NCBI RefSeq assembly: GCF_002953715.1
Contig: NZ_CP025012.1
Span: forward strand, 3,038,001 to 3,102,000
Source of the DNA: Rhizobium leguminosarum
GTDB taxonomy: Bacteria > Pseudomonadota > Alphaproteobacteria > Rhizobiales > Rhizobiaceae
DNA: 64,000 bases
Direction of reading: 5' to 3'
Shown here: piece by piece, positions 20,339 through 29,782 of the stretch
Layout: the number at the start of each line of letters is the position of its first letter
Position numbering within the stretch: the first letter of the stretch is position 1
Position numbers and translations under genes: made by a program
The notes under the pieces: model-generated
Told to the model about the DNA's origin: nothing
Database searches by the model: none
The model's input: only the letters and a program-made list of their open reading frames with translations

Positions 20339-21673
20339 CTATTCGGCCGGCTGCAGCCCGGCAGCCGAAGTATCCTCTCCGGTCTGGCCGCCCAGTGCCG
20401 CAGCAAGCTGCGCCGTATCCAGCTCGTTTTCCCAACGTGCGACGACGATCGTCGCCACGGCATTGCCGACGAGGTTGGTCAGCGCCCGGCATTCCGACAT
20501 GAAGCGGTCGATGCCGAGGATGAGCGCCATGCCGGCGACCGGCACGGATGGGACGACGGAGAGCGTTGCGGCAAGCGTGATGAAGCCGGCACCGGTGATG
20601 CCTGCGGCACCCTTCGAGCTCAGCATCGCCACCAGCAGCAGCAGGATCTGATCACCCCAGGAGAGATGGATGCCGGTTGCCTGAGCAATGAACAAGGCAG
20701 CCAGCGTCATGTAGATGTTGGTGCCGTCAAGATTGAAGGAATAGCCTGTGGGGATGACGAGGCCGACGACCGAGCGCTTGCAACCGGCCTTTTCCATCTT
20801 GTTCATCAGTCCCGGAAGCGCTGCCTCCGAAGACGAGGTGCCGAGGACCAGCAGCAGTTCTTCCTTGATGTAGCGCAGCAGCGCCACGATCGAGAAACCG
20901 TTGTAGCGGGCAACAGCACCGAGAACGACGAGCACGAAGAGCAGAGAGGTGACGTAGAAGGTGCCGATCAGCATGGCGAGGTTGGCGATCGACCCGACGC
21001 CGTATTTGCCGATGGTGAATGCCATGGCGCCGAAGGCGCCGATCGGGGCAGCCTTCATCAGGATGGCGACGAGCTTGAACACGGGCGCCGTCAAGGCATT
21101 GAGGAAGTTGACGACCGGTTCGCTCTTTTCGCCGACCATGGCGAGCGCAATACCGAAGAGCACCGAGAAGAACAGCACCTGCAGAATGTCGCCATCGGCA
21201 AAGGCGCCGACGATCGTCGTCGGGATGATGTTGGTGAGGAAGCCGACGATGCTCTGCTCATGCGCCTTGGCGGCGTAGCTGGCGACGGCAGCCGGGTCCA
21301 GCGAGGCCGGATCGATGTTCATGCCGGCGCCGGGCTGGACGACATTGGCGACGATCATGCCGATGACGAGCGCCGCCGTCGAGAAGGTCAGGAAGTAGAG
21401 CATCGCCTTGCCGGCGACGCGGCCGACCTTCTGCAGGTCGCTCATGCCGGCAATGCCGGTCGCAACCGTCAGAAAGATCACCGGTGCGATGATCATCTTG
21501 ACGAGCTTGATGAAGGCATCGCCGAGCGGCTTCAGCTGGGTGCCGAATTCGGGATAGAAATGGCCGAGAAGGATACCCGCAGCGATGGCCACGAGAACCT
21601 GAACGTAAAGATGGCTATAAAAGGGCTTCTTGCCCTTGCTGCCTGCGACTGCATCGAGTGGTGCTGCGATCAT
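20339..21673 (-). CDS. dctA: C4-dicarboxylate transport protein DctA
   Basis: Secondary symporter for succinate, fumarate and malate, the carbon supply of nitrogen-fixing bacteroids. The 444-residue protein is a full-length dicarboxylate/amino-acid:cation (DAACS) carrier with the serine-rich hairpin ([11 protein letters not shown]), the substrate motif [12 protein letters not shown] and the [18 protein letters not shown] helix. A strong TAGGAGG precedes the start. Its promoter is of the sigma-54 type (21766-21782), activated by DctD from dyads near the divergent dctB start. Confidence 0.97.
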   Translation of the reverse strand: MIAAPLDAVAGSKGKKPFYSHLYVQVLVAIAAGILLGHFYPEFGTQLKPLGDAFIKLVKMIIAPVIFLTVATGIAGMSDLQKVGRVAGKAMLYFLTFSTAALVIGMIVANVVQPGAGMNIDPASLDPAAVASYAAKAHEQSIVGFLTNIIPTTIVGAFADGDILQVLFFSVLFGIALAMVGEKSEPVVNFLNALTAPVFKLVAILMKAAPIGAFGAMAFTIGKYGVGSIANLAMLIGTFYVTSLLFVLVVLGAVARYNGFSIVALLRYIKEELLLVLGTSSSEAALPGLMNKMEKAGCKRSVVGLVIPTGYSFNLDGTNIYMTLAALFIAQATGIHLSWGDQILLLLVAMLSSKGAAGITGAGFITLAATLSVVPSVPVAGMALILGIDRFMSECRALTNLVGNAVATIVVARWENELDTAQLAAALGGQTGEDTSAAGLQPAE

Positions 21674-21765
21674 GATGTCCTCCTAATGGCTCGTCCGGAA
21701 CAAACTCCGGCCTCCCGAGCCGTTCGCTTCAAGTCCAACAGCTCAGCCGTTGTTGCCACCTCCTT

Positions 21766-21782
21766 CGCAATCGGCGTGCCAG
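21766..21782 (-). promoter_or_regulatory. sigma-54 (RpoN) promoter of dctA
   Basis: Read leftward the sequence is CTGGCACG-CCGA-TTGCG: the invariant GG and GC of the -24/-12 elements are 10 bp apart, as required. It lies 93 bp before the dctA start codon, with the DctD sites about 80-125 bp further upstream. Confidence 0.9.
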
Positions 21783-21857
21783 TTTTAAGCCGCCCCTTCA
21801 ACAGATTGAATTTATTAAGGAAAAATTTACGGAACTGCTGATGGGCTAATTAAGCAA

Positions 21858-21905
21858 TGCGGAAATCCGCACAAATCCCTTTGCGTTTCGTGCAGAAAAA
21901 TGCAC
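21858..21905. promoter_or_regulatory. tandem DctD-binding sites (UAS) for dctA
   Basis: Two dyads: TGCGGA-AA-TCCGCA (21858-21871) and GTGCA-N6-TGCAC (21890-21905), centred about 33 bp apart (three helical turns). They lie upstream of the dctA sigma-54 promoter, as the two DctD sites do in characterised rhizobia. The second overlaps the dctB start codon at 21900. Confidence 0.8.
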
Positions 21906-23768
21906 AAATCCGCCATGTCCGTGTCGCAGAAATTGTGGCCTTCCCTACCCGTGCAACACCGCATCCGCCGGATGTGGTGGGCCTATGCCGTGCTCGCCCT
22001 CGTCGCTGTAGTCGCAAGCCTGTGGGCCAGCGGCGAGATCGGCCGGCACCGGGCGGAGGCTGCCCTCGAGGAACAGGCCCGCATGGATGCGAGGCTGAAT
22101 GCGGCGTTGCTGCGCACGGTCCTCGAAAAATACCGGGCGCTTCCCTTCGTGCTATCGCAGGACACCGCGATCGCCGCGGCACTGGCAGGCAGCGATGTCG
22201 GCACGTTCGACCGGCTCAATCAGAAGCTGGAAATGCTGGCAGCGGGCACCAAAGCCGCCGTCATCTATGTCATCGACAAGGACGGCATGGCGGTTTCGGC
22301 CAGCAACTGGCGCGAACCGACGAGCTTCGTCGGCAATGACTACCGCTTCCGGGAGTATTTTCAGGGGGCGGTCGAACGAGGACAGGCCGAGCACTTCGCG
22401 CTCGGCACGGTCAGCAAGAAACCGGGTCTCTATATCTCCCAGCGGATTTCGGGCAGCCATGGCTTGCTGGGTGTCGTTGTGGTCAAGGTCGAATTCGACG
22501 ACGTCGAGGCGGATTGGAACGCCTCAGGCACCCCGTCCTACGTCGTTGACGAGCGCGGCATTGTCCTCATCACCAGTCTTCCGTCATGGCGGTTCATGAC
22601 GATCGGCCGAATCGCCGAAGACCGGCTGACGGCGATCCGCGAAAGCCTTCAATTCGGCGATGCGCCGCTTCAACCCTTGCCACTCGATATGGTCCGAAAC
22701 CTCGGCGACAGTCTCGATGTCGTCGAGATCGTCATGCCTGGCGATGCCGGGAAAACCAGGTTCCTCGATGTCGCAACGTCGGTTCCGGCGAGCGGATGGC
22801 ATTTGCAGCATCTGGTGGCACTGGGGCCGTCCGTCGATGCGGGGATTCGCGAAGCCCGCATGCTGGCCTTGCTCATACTCTTGCCGCTGCTGGCCGCAGC
22901 AGCCTTCCTCTTGCGCCGCCGCCATACGATCGCCCTGCGAATCTCTCGCGAACAGCAGGCGCGGGAGGAACTGGAACGGCGGGTAATCGAGCGAACGCTG
23001 GATCTCAGCCAGGCGCGGGACCGGTTGCAGGCTGAAATCATCGGCCATAAGAGCACGGAGCAGAAGCTGCAAGCCGTGCAACAGGATCTGGTGCAGGCCA
23101 ACCGGTTGGCCATCCTGGGTCAGGTGGCCGCCGGCGTTGCCCATGAGATCAACCAGCCGGTGGCGACCATCCGTGCCTATGCCGATAATGCCCGCACCTT
23201 CCTCGATCGCGGCCAGACGGCGCCTGCCGGCGAAAATCTCGAAAGCATTGCGGCGCTGACGGAGCGCATCGGTTCGATCACCGAGGAGCTGAAGACCTTT
23301 GCCCGCAAAGGCCGCGGCAGCGCCGAACCAACCGGATTGAAGGACGTCATCGAGGGGGCGGTGATGTTGTTGCGCAGCCGGTTTGCCGGCCGCATGGATA
23401 CGCTCGACATCGACCTGCCGCCCGACGAACTGCAGGTGATGGGAAACCGGATCCGCCTCGAGCAGGTGCTCATCAACCTGCTTCAGAATGCCCTGGAGGC
23501 GGTGGCACCGAAGGCCGGAGAGGGTCGCGTCGAGATCAGAACATCAACCGATGCAGGGATGGTAACGGTGACGGTCGCCGACAACGGCCCCGGCATTCCG
23601 CCGGAGATCCGCAAAGGCTTGTTCACGCCATTCAACACCTCGAAGGAAAGCGGTCTCGGCCTTGGCCTCGTCATCTCCAAGGATATCGTCGGCGACTATG
23701 GCGGCCGGATGGAGGTTGCAAGCGACAGCGACGGAACCCGGTTCATCGTTCAGTTGAGGAAGGCTTGA
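21900..23768 (+). CDS. dctB: C4-dicarboxylate sensor histidine kinase DctB
   Basis: Membrane sensor that detects periplasmic dicarboxylates and phosphorylates DctD. The 622-residue protein has a first membrane helix (about 25-45), a periplasmic double-PAS/Cache region (about 46-305), a second helix (about 312-332), a coiled-coil linker (340-400), the HisKA box with H415 in VAHEINQP, and the ATPase domain ([25 protein letters not shown]). The start at 21900 gives the known family length; ATG 21915 is an alternative. It is divergent from dctA and shares regulatory DNA with it; dctD follows after 4 bp. Confidence 0.96.
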   Translation: MHKSAMSVSQKLWPSLPVQHRIRRMWWAYAVLALVAVVASLWASGEIGRHRAEAALEEQARMDARLNAALLRTVLEKYRALPFVLSQDTAIAAALAGSDVGTFDRLNQKLEMLAAGTKAAVIYVIDKDGMAVSASNWREPTSFVGNDYRFREYFQGAVERGQAEHFALGTVSKKPGLYISQRISGSHGLLGVVVVKVEFDDVEADWNASGTPSYVVDERGIVLITSLPSWRFMTIGRIAEDRLTAIRESLQFGDAPLQPLPLDMVRNLGDSLDVVEIVMPGDAGKTRFLDVATSVPASGWHLQHLVALGPSVDAGIREARMLALLILLPLLAAAAFLLRRRHTIALRISREQQAREELERRVIERTLDLSQARDRLQAEIIGHKSTEQKLQAVQQDLVQANRLAILGQVAAGVAHEINQPVATIRAYADNARTFLDRGQTAPAGENLESIAALTERIGSITEELKTFARKGRGSAEPTGLKDVIEGAVMLLRSRFAGRMDTLDIDLPPDELQVMGNRIRLEQVLINLLQNALEAVAPKAGEGRVEIRTSTDAGMVTVTVADNGPGIPPEIRKGLFTPFNTSKESGLGLGLVISKDIVGDYGGRMEVASDSDGTRFIVQLRKA

Positions 23769-23772
23769 GGTC

Positions 23773-25119
23773 ATGGACACACTGATGCCCGTTGCGCTGA
23801 TCGACGACGACAAGGATCTGCGCCGTGCCACCGCGCAGACGCTCGAACTCGCCGGATTTTCCGTTTCCGCCTATGACGGTGCGAAAGCCGCGCTGGCGGA
23901 CCTGCCGGCGGACTTTGCCGGCCCCGTCGTCACCGATATCCGCATGCCCGAGATCGACGGACTGCAACTCTTCGCCACGCTGCAAGGGATGGATGTCGAC
24001 CTGCCGGTGATCCTGATGACCGGCCACGGCGATATTCCGATGGCCGTTCAGGCGATCCAGGACGGCGCCTATGATTTCATCGCCAAGCCCTTCGCAGCCG
24101 ATCGGCTCGTGCAGAGCGTGCGTCGCGCAAGCGAGAAACGGCGGCTTGTTCTGGAGAACCGCATGCTGCGGAAAGCAGCCGAAGATGCGCAGGAGAACTT
24201 GCCGCTGATTGGCCAGACGCCTGTCATGGAAAACCTCAGAAACATTCTTCGCCACATCGCCGATACCGATGTGGATGTGCTCGTCGCCGGCGAAACGGGC
24301 AGCGGCAAGGAAGTGGTTGCCCAGATCCTGCATCAGTGGAGCCACCGCCGGAGGGGCAATTTCGTGGCGCTGAATTGTGGCGCCCTGCCCGAAACTGTCA
24401 TCGAAAGCGAGTTGTTCGGCCACGAAGCCGGCGCCTTTACCGGCGCCCAGAAGCGCCGCACGGGCCGCATCGAACATGCAAGCGGCGGCACGCTGTTCCT
24501 CGACGAAATCGAAAGCATGCCGGCCGCCACGCAGGTCAAGATGCTGAGAGTGCTGGAGATGCGCGAGATCACGCCGCTCGGCACCAATGAGGTGCGCCCG
24601 GTCGATCTTCGCGTCGTCGCGGCTGCCAAGATCGACCTCGGGGATCCCGCGGTCCGCGGCGATTTTCGCGAGGATCTCTATTACAGGCTGAATGTCGTGA
24701 CGATCTCCATTCCGCCGCTGAGAGAACGCCGCGACGATATTCCGCTGCTGTTTTCCCACTTCGCCGCTCGCGCCGCGGAGCGCTTCCGTCGCGATGTCCC
24801 ACCGCTTTCACCCGACGTGCGGCGGCATCTCGCCTCGCACACATGGCCGGGCAATGTCCGCGAGCTCTCGCATTATGCCGAACGCGTCGTGCTTGGCGTG
24901 GAAGGCGGCGGAGCGGCAGCGGTCCCTCCCCAGCCGACGGCTGCGACGCTGCCGGAACGGCTGGAACAGTACGAGGCGGAGATCATCCGTGACACGCTGT
25001 CGGCCAATGATGGTGACGTGCGCCGCACCATCGAGGCGCTCGGTATTCCGAGAAAGACGTTTTATGACAAACTTCAGCGCCACGGCATCAACCGGGGCGG
25101 CTATATCTCGCGCAAGTAA
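23773..25119 (+). CDS. dctD: C4-dicarboxylate response regulator DctD (sigma-54 activator)
   Basis: NtrC-family activator of dctA. The 448-residue protein has a receiver domain with phospho-acceptor D55 (TDIRMPE), the AAA+ domain with Walker A GETGSGKE (173-180) and the sigma-54 contact loop GAFTGA (220-225), and a C-terminal Fis-type helix-turn-helix ([25 protein letters not shown]). All residues needed for activation are present. The start lies 4 bp after the dctB stop, so it is co-transcribed and probably coupled. It converges on lrp. Confidence 0.96.
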   Translation: MDTLMPVALIDDDKDLRRATAQTLELAGFSVSAYDGAKAALADLPADFAGPVVTDIRMPEIDGLQLFATLQGMDVDLPVILMTGHGDIPMAVQAIQDGAYDFIAKPFAADRLVQSVRRASEKRRLVLENRMLRKAAEDAQENLPLIGQTPVMENLRNILRHIADTDVDVLVAGETGSGKEVVAQILHQWSHRRRGNFVALNCGALPETVIESELFGHEAGAFTGAQKRRTGRIEHASGGTLFLDEIESMPAATQVKMLRVLEMREITPLGTNEVRPVDLRVVAAAKIDLGDPAVRGDFREDLYYRLNVVTISIPPLRERRDDIPLLFSHFAARAAERFRRDVPPLSPDVRRHLASHTWPGNVRELSHYAERVVLGVEGGGAAAVPPQPTAATLPERLEQYEAEIIRDTLSANDGDVRRTIEALGIPRKTFYDKLQRHGINRGGYISRK

Positions 25120-25149
25120 TCGCGATGACGGTCTATCTGCCGAGTGGCT

Positions 25150-25617
25150 TTAGACTTCCACCAGTCCGAGCTTCTTCACCTGCCGGATCGTCAGCATGGT
25201 ACGCACGGTATCGACATGTTCGTTCGCCGTCAGCACCTCGATGACGAAATCCTGAAAGCGGGTGAGGTTCTCCGCCACGCAATGCAGCAGGAAATCGCTG
25301 TCGCCCGAGACCATCCAGGCCTGGCGCACCAGTGGCCATTCGGCGGTGGCAGCGGCGAAGGCCTTGAGATTGCCTTCCGACTGGTGCTTGAGGCCGACCA
25401 TGCAGAAAGCCACGAGGTCGAAGCCGAGCTTCGGGCTGTTCAGCATCGCGTGGTAGCCCTCGATGATGCCGGCTTCCTCGAGCTTGCGCACGCGGCGCAG
25501 GCACGGCGGCGCCGAGATGCCGACGCGATCGGCGAGCTCCACATTGGTCATGCGGCCATCGCCCTGCAGTTCCCGGAGGATCTTTATATCGATGACGTCG
25601 AGTTCCGCACGCCCCAC
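25150..25617 (-). CDS. lrp: Lrp/AsnC family transcriptional regulator
   Basis: A 155-residue feast/famine regulator: N-terminal HTH (DIKILRELQGDGRMTNVELADRVGISAPPCLRRVRKLEEAGII) and C-terminal RAM ligand-binding domain (from about residue 70, with GDSDFLLHCVAENLTRFQDFV). The likely start is GTG at 25617 (MGRAELDVIDIKIL); no ATG is in frame close by, and AAAGG lies 6 nt upstream. It is divergent from trxB, an order also found in Sinorhizobium. Its likely ligand is an amino acid such as leucine. Confidence 0.9.
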   Translation of the reverse strand: MGRAELDVIDIKILRELQGDGRMTNVELADRVGISAPPCLRRVRKLEEAGIIEGYHAMLNSPKLGFDLVAFCMVGLKHQSEGNLKAFAAATAEWPLVRQAWMVSGDSDFLLHCVAENLTRFQDFVIEVLTANEHVDTVRTMLTIRQVKKLGLVEV

Positions 25618-25848
25618 ATCATTGCCTTTCTTTAATTCTCCGCGGGGAGCTTCTATATAAAGCCGCGGAATACGCAAGAAAGTTTCACACCGGTGACGGA
25701 TTCTTGCACATCTGGGCAATTTGCCTTGTTGGTAACGCAAGGCTGCCCTTGAATAAAAGCATTGGACGTTCATAAATGGCGGATGGACCGCGAAACGGCC
25801 GCAATCGCCACTTAGCCGCCGCCCTCCCGCCAGTCGAAAGGAAATGAC

Positions 25849-26823
25849 ATGCCTGCCCGCCACACCAAGGTGCTCATCATCGGTTCCGGACCCGCAGGCT
25901 ATACTGCCGCGGTCTATGCCGCGCGCGCCATGCTGAAACCGGTTTTGATCGCCGGTCTCGAACAGGGCGGCCAGCTGATGATCACCACTGATGTCGAGAA
26001 CTATCCGGGCTTTGCCGATCCGATCCAGGGTCCCTGGCTGATGGAGCAGATGCTGCAGCAGGCAAAACATGTCGGCGCCGAGATCGTCAACGACCTCGTG
26101 ACCGAAGTCGATATGAACCAGCGCCCCTTCGTCGCCCGCACCGACAGCGGCCAGGTCTGGACCGCCGATACGCTGATCATTGCGACCGGCGCCAAGGCCA
26201 AGTGGCTCGGCATCGAGAGCGAGCAGCATTTCCAGGGCTTCGGCGTTTCGGCCTGCGCCACTTGCGACGGTTTCTTCTATCGCAACAAGGATGTGATCGT
26301 GGTTGGCGGCGGCAACAGCGCCGTCGAGGAGGCGCTCTATCTCTCCAACATCGCCAAGTCGGTCACATTAGTGCACCGGCGCGACTTCTTCCGAGCCGAG
26401 AAGATCCTGCAGGAACGCCTGTTCTCCAAGGACAATGTCAAGGTTCTGTGGAATACCGAAGTGGCCGAAATAACCGGCACACCGGCCAAGCCGCCAATGC
26501 CGCAATCCGTGTCCGGCGCGCGCCTGCGCGACACCCGCACGGGCACGATCACCGACATGGTGATCGATGGCGTCTTCGTCGCGATCGGCCATGCGCCGGC
26601 AACCGAACTCTTCAAGGACAAGCTGAAACTGAAGGACAATGGCTATCTCTGGACCGCGCCGGATTCGACTGCGACCAGCCTGGACGGGGTCTATGCCGCG
26701 GGCGACGTGACGGATGATACGTTCCGCCAGGCGATCACTGCCGCCGGCTTGGGGTGCATGGCTGCACTTGAAGCCGAGCGATATCTGACGGGCCACATGC
26801 CCGTCGCCGTGGCCGCGGAGTAA
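25849..26823 (+). CDS. trxB: thioredoxin reductase
   Basis: NADPH-dependent flavoprotein that reduces thioredoxin. The 324-residue protein has the FAD-binding GSGPAGYTAAVYAAR motif (residues 12-26), the redox-active CATC at 136-139, the NADPH-binding GGGNSAVEEALYLS and the C-terminal FAD motif GVYAAGDVTDDTFRQAITAAGLG. Full family length. AGGAAATGAC precedes the start. It lies 22 bp upstream of the redox-linked regulator gene lsrB on the same strand. Confidence 0.97.
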   Translation: MPARHTKVLIIGSGPAGYTAAVYAARAMLKPVLIAGLEQGGQLMITTDVENYPGFADPIQGPWLMEQMLQQAKHVGAEIVNDLVTEVDMNQRPFVARTDSGQVWTADTLIIATGAKAKWLGIESEQHFQGFGVSACATCDGFFYRNKDVIVVGGGNSAVEEALYLSNIAKSVTLVHRRDFFRAEKILQERLFSKDNVKVLWNTEVAEITGTPAKPPMPQSVSGARLRDTRTGTITDMVIDGVFVAIGHAPATELFKDKLKLKDNGYLWTAPDSTATSLDGVYAAGDVTDDTFRQAITAAGLGCMAALEAERYLTGHMPVAVAAE

Positions 26824-26845
26824 GATCGGCATGAGGGGTGGGGGA

Positions 26846-27742
26846 ATGCCATTGGATTGGGACAAGCTGCGTATTTTTCACGCAGCTGCCGAGGCGGGTT
26901 CGTTCACGCATGCGGCGGATAAACTGCATCTGTCCCAGTCCGCCATCAGCCGCCAGGTCAGCGCGCTGGAGCAGGATGTCGGCACCAAGCTGTTTCATCG
27001 CCATGCGCGAGGACTGATTCTGACGGAACAGGGCGAGCTGCTTTACCGCACCGCCCATGACGTGCTGCTGAAGCTCGAAACCGTGAAGATGCAGCTCACC
27101 GAAACGACCGAGACGCCATCCGGCAAGCTGCGCGTCACGACGACCGTCGGTCTCGGCCAGGGCTGGCTGACCGACAAGATCCAGGAATTCCTGCAGCTTT
27201 ATCCCGATGTGCAGATCCAGCTGATCCTCGACAATGAGGAAGTGGATGTGAACATGCGTCATGCCGACTGCGCGATCCGCCTGCGCCAGCCGCAGCAATC
27301 CGACCTCATCCAGCGCAAGCTCTTCACCGTGCACATGCACGTCTATGCGGCCCCCTCCTACATCAACCGCCACGGCGAGCCGCAGAAGGTCGAGGATCTC
27401 GACAATCACCGCATCATCACCTTCGGCGAGCCGGCGCCGAGTTACCTGCTCGATGTCAACTGGCTTGAGGTCGCCGGCCGCTCCTCCGATAACAAGCGTA
27501 TTCCGCATCTGCAGATCAACAGCCAGACCTCGATCAAGCGCGCCGCCCTGCTCGGAATCGGTGTCGCCTGCCTGCCGGATTACATCGTCGGCCGCGACCC
27601 CGGCCTGATCCAGCTGGCGATCAATGCCGACGTCCCCTCCTTCGACACCTATTTCTGCTATCCCGACGAGATCAAGAACGCCGCCAAGCTGAAGGCTTTC
27701 CGCGATTTTATCGTCAGCAAGGCCAGAAACTGGAACTTTTGA
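26846..27742 (+). CDS. lsrB: LysR family regulator LsrB
   Basis: A 298-residue LysR regulator matching LsrB of Sinorhizobium and Agrobacterium, which links oxidative stress, LPS synthesis and symbiosis. HTH: IFHAAAEAGSFTHAADKLHLSQSAISRQVSALEQ (residues 10-43). Three cysteines in the effector domain (C142, C242, C271) could serve redox sensing. The ATG at 26846 is preferred over one five codons earlier because GAGGGGTGGGGG immediately precedes it. The gene is probably co-transcribed with trxB; the AbcR small RNAs follow downstream, as in Sinorhizobium. Confidence 0.9.
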   Translation: MPLDWDKLRIFHAAAEAGSFTHAADKLHLSQSAISRQVSALEQDVGTKLFHRHARGLILTEQGELLYRTAHDVLLKLETVKMQLTETTETPSGKLRVTTTVGLGQGWLTDKIQEFLQLYPDVQIQLILDNEEVDVNMRHADCAIRLRQPQQSDLIQRKLFTVHMHVYAAPSYINRHGEPQKVEDLDNHRIITFGEPAPSYLLDVNWLEVAGRSSDNKRIPHLQINSQTSIKRAALLGIGVACLPDYIVGRDPGLIQLAINADVPSFDTYFCYPDEIKNAAKLKAFRDFIVSKARNWNF

Positions 27743-27807
27743 GCCCGGTTTTATTGATGAATTGCCGACTATGCAGAACGTGCATGACTGGCATGCACAA
27801 ATGAGGG

Positions 27808-27835
27808 TTGCCGTTTGCCCAATAAACCACCATAT
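27808..27835 (+). promoter_or_regulatory. promoter of AbcR-type sRNA, copy 1
   Basis: TTGCCG (27808-27813), 16-bp spacer, CCATAT (27830-27835). It lines up exactly with the promoter of the second copy, 224 bp downstream, which supports both. Confidence 0.65.
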
Positions 27836-27842
27836 CGCACAT

Positions 27843-27958
27843 AGCTGATGCACATGGTGGCTTTTCCTCCCAGTTCCACCGCATTAGCTGTTCCCCTCTG
27901 GAGGTTTTTGACCTTCACACTTATAAGGGCCCTGGTTTTCCAGTGGCCCTCTTTTTTT
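27843..27958 (+). ncRNA. abcR: AbcR-family (alpha-r15) trans-acting sRNA, copy 1
   Basis: About 116 nt. The position (between lsrB and an arsR-type gene), the tandem arrangement and the sequence match the AbcR1/AbcR2 pair of Rhizobiales, Hfq-dependent sRNAs that repress ABC transporter mRNAs. Two unpaired anti-Shine-Dalgarno-like stretches are present: CCTCCCAG (27867-27874) and TTCCCCTCT (27891-27899). The 3' end is a terminator (27926-27950 stem with one bulged T, then seven T). Start inferred from the promoter spacing. Which copy corresponds to AbcR1 cannot be decided here. Confidence 0.9.
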
Positions 27959-28031
27959 GCCCTTGCTTCCTCGATAAATGCCGCACCGCAAAAAAATTGT
28001 GCGGCGCATAGCAGACATGCACAAAAAAGCA

Positions 28032-28059
28032 TTGAAACCTGCTCAAGGAAGCACCATAT
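28032..28059 (+). promoter_or_regulatory. promoter of AbcR-type sRNA, copy 2
   Basis: TTGAAA (28032-28037), 16-bp spacer, CCATAT (28054-28059), the same spacing as copy 1 but with a better -35 element, so copy 2 may be expressed more strongly or under other conditions. Confidence 0.65.
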
Positions 28060-28066
28060 CTCTCTC

Positions 28067-28181
28067 AGCTGATGCATCTTGTGGTTTCTCTCCCAGTACC
28101 ACCGCATTAGCTGTTCCCCTCTGGAGGTTTTTGACCTTCACAATTATAAGGGCCCTGGTTTTCCGGTGGCCCTCTTTTTTT
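28067..28181 (+). ncRNA. abcR: AbcR-family (alpha-r15) trans-acting sRNA, copy 2
   Basis: About 115 nt. From 28099 to the terminator it is almost identical to copy 1 (27875 onward): the block ccaccgcattagctgttcc and the ctctggaggtttttgacctt part are unchanged. The 5' thirty nucleotides differ (cacatggtggcttttcc against catcttgtggtttctc), which would change which targets each copy prefers. The terminator stem (28149-28173) has compensating change A to G at 28165, keeping the fold through a G-U pair. Ends with seven T. Confidence 0.9.
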
Positions 28182-28289
28182 GCCCAAAATTTGCGCACTC
28201 GCTAAACACCACGGCCTCACGCCTCCGTGATTTGCATATCGAAGTCCGACGATCAATATATCGGTTAAACACGATTTATGGTTCGGCGA

Positions 28290-28589
28290 ATGACGATGGA
28301 CAAAGACGAAATTATCAAGGCCCTCGCCCATCCCACCCGGATGGACATTCTGAGTTGGCTGAAAAACCCCGAGGAACATTTCCCCTCGCAGGAGCATCCT
28401 TTTGAAATGGGCGTCTGCGCCAGCCAGTTCGAGCGCTGCGGCCTGTCGCAGTCGACGGTCTCGGCCCATCTCGGCACGCTGCATCGCGCCGACCTCGTCA
28501 CCACCAAACGCGTCGGCCAGTGGATCTTTTATAAGCGCAACGAAGAAACGATCGCCGCCTTCCTCAAGCAACTGACGCAGGATCTTTAG
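28290..28589 (+). CDS. ArsR-family winged-helix regulator
   Basis: A 99-residue ArsR/SmtB-fold regulator (HTH around CGLSQSTVSAHLGTLHRADLVTTKRVGQWIFYKRNEE). It lacks the metal-binding ELCVCDL motif; instead two cysteines flank the HTH (MGVCASQFERCGLSQ), suggesting thiol-based sensing. ATG 28290 is chosen; ATG 28278 and 28296 are possible. Its stop is one base from the start of the MFS gene, and an old yellow enzyme gene follows, so it is the likely repressor of this three-gene operon. Confidence 0.85.
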   Translation: MTMDKDEIIKALAHPTRMDILSWLKNPEEHFPSQEHPFEMGVCASQFERCGLSQSTVSAHLGTLHRADLVTTKRVGQWIFYKRNEETIAAFLKQLTQDL

Positions 28590-28590
28590 A

Positions 28591-29757
28591 ATGCCCCTCG
28601 CCCTCCTCGTTCTCGCCTTGAGCTCGTTTGCAATAGGCACCACCGAATTCGTCATCATGGGTCTGTTGCCGGAGGTCGCCGCCGATCTCTCGGTCAGCAT
28701 CCCGCAGGCCGGATGGCTGGTCACCGGTTATGCCCTTGCGGTCGCGATCGGCGCCCCTGTGATGGCCATTTCAACTGCGAAGCTGAAGCGCCGCACTGCG
28801 CTGATTGCGCTGATGGCATTCTTCATCGCCGGCAACCTGCTTTGCGCTCTGGCGAGCGACTACTGGGTGCTGATGATCGCCCGAGTCGTTACGGCACTCT
28901 GCCATGGAGCCTTCTTCGGCATCGGCTCGGTGGTTGCCGCCGGCCTCGTCGCCGAGGATCGCAAGGCCCGCGCCGTCGCGCTGATGTTCACCGGCCTGAC
29001 GCTCGCCAATGTTCTCGGCGTGCCGCTCGGCACCGCGATCGGCCAGGCCTATGGCTGGCGCGCCACCTTCGGCGTCGTCACCGTCATCGGTATCGTCACC
29101 ATTCTCGGCCTAATCGCCATCCTGCCCAGGGATAAGCAGCAAGAAAACGGCAGCATCCTGCGTGAGATCGCAGCCCTCAGGAATGGCCGCTTGTGGCTGG
29201 CACTCTCCACCACCGTCTTCTTCGCCGCCTCTATGTTCGCTCTCTTCACCTATATTGCGCCGCTGCTGCGCGACGTCACCGGCGTTTCGCCGGAAGGCGT
29301 CACCTGGACGCTGTTTCTGATCGGCCTCGGACTGACCATCGGCAACCTCGTCGGCGGCAAGCTTGCCGACTGGCGGCTCGGCGCGACGCTTGCCGGCGTC
29401 TTCGCCGCAATCGCCATCACCTCGATCGCCTTCAGCTATACGAGCCGCTTCTTCATCCCGGCTGAAATCACCCTCTTCCTTTGGGCGATGGCAAGCTTTG
29501 CCGCCGTGCCGGCACTTCAGGTGGGCGTCGTCGGCTTCGGCAAAGACGCCCCGAACCTGGTTTCAACAATCAATATCGGCGCCTTCAACACCGGCAATGC
29601 GCTCGGCGCCTGGGTGGGCGGCCTGGTCATTGACGCCGGCTTCGATCTTACCCGCGTTCCGCTCGCCGCAGCCTTGATGGCCCTGATCGACCTCGGCGCG
29701 ACAGCGCTCACCTATCTCTCCGCCAGGGGCCGGGCCGCCCTCGCCCCTGCCGAGTGA
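28591..29757 (+). CDS. MFS exporter (DHA1 family)
   Basis: A 388-residue twelve-helix major-facilitator exporter of the arabinose-efflux/NepI-like group, with GTTEFVIMGLLPEVAADLSVSIPQAGWLVTGYALAVAIGAP at the N-terminus and the exporter motif C region TGLTLANVLGVPLGTAIG in helix 5. Second gene of the arsR operon, one base after the arsR stop, so translationally coupled. Probable role: pumping out a reactive or aromatic compound sensed by the regulator. Confidence 0.9.
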   Translation: MPLALLVLALSSFAIGTTEFVIMGLLPEVAADLSVSIPQAGWLVTGYALAVAIGAPVMAISTAKLKRRTALIALMAFFIAGNLLCALASDYWVLMIARVVTALCHGAFFGIGSVVAAGLVAEDRKARAVALMFTGLTLANVLGVPLGTAIGQAYGWRATFGVVTVIGIVTILGLIAILPRDKQQENGSILREIAALRNGRLWLALSTTVFFAASMFALFTYIAPLLRDVTGVSPEGVTWTLFLIGLGLTIGNLVGGKLADWRLGATLAGVFAAIAITSIAFSYTSRFFIPAEITLFLWAMASFAAVPALQVGVVGFGKDAPNLVSTINIGAFNTGNALGAWVGGLVIDAGFDLTRVPLAAALMALIDLGATALTYLSARGRAALAPAE

Positions 29758-29782
29758 TCCTCCCGCAAAAGAAAGGACCAAC

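Noticed and set aside
27843..28181. Direct repeats at 27.8-28.2 kb as a CRISPR array
   Set aside because: Only two units of about 115 nt at a 224-bp interval, each with promoter and terminator; these are duplicated sRNA genes.
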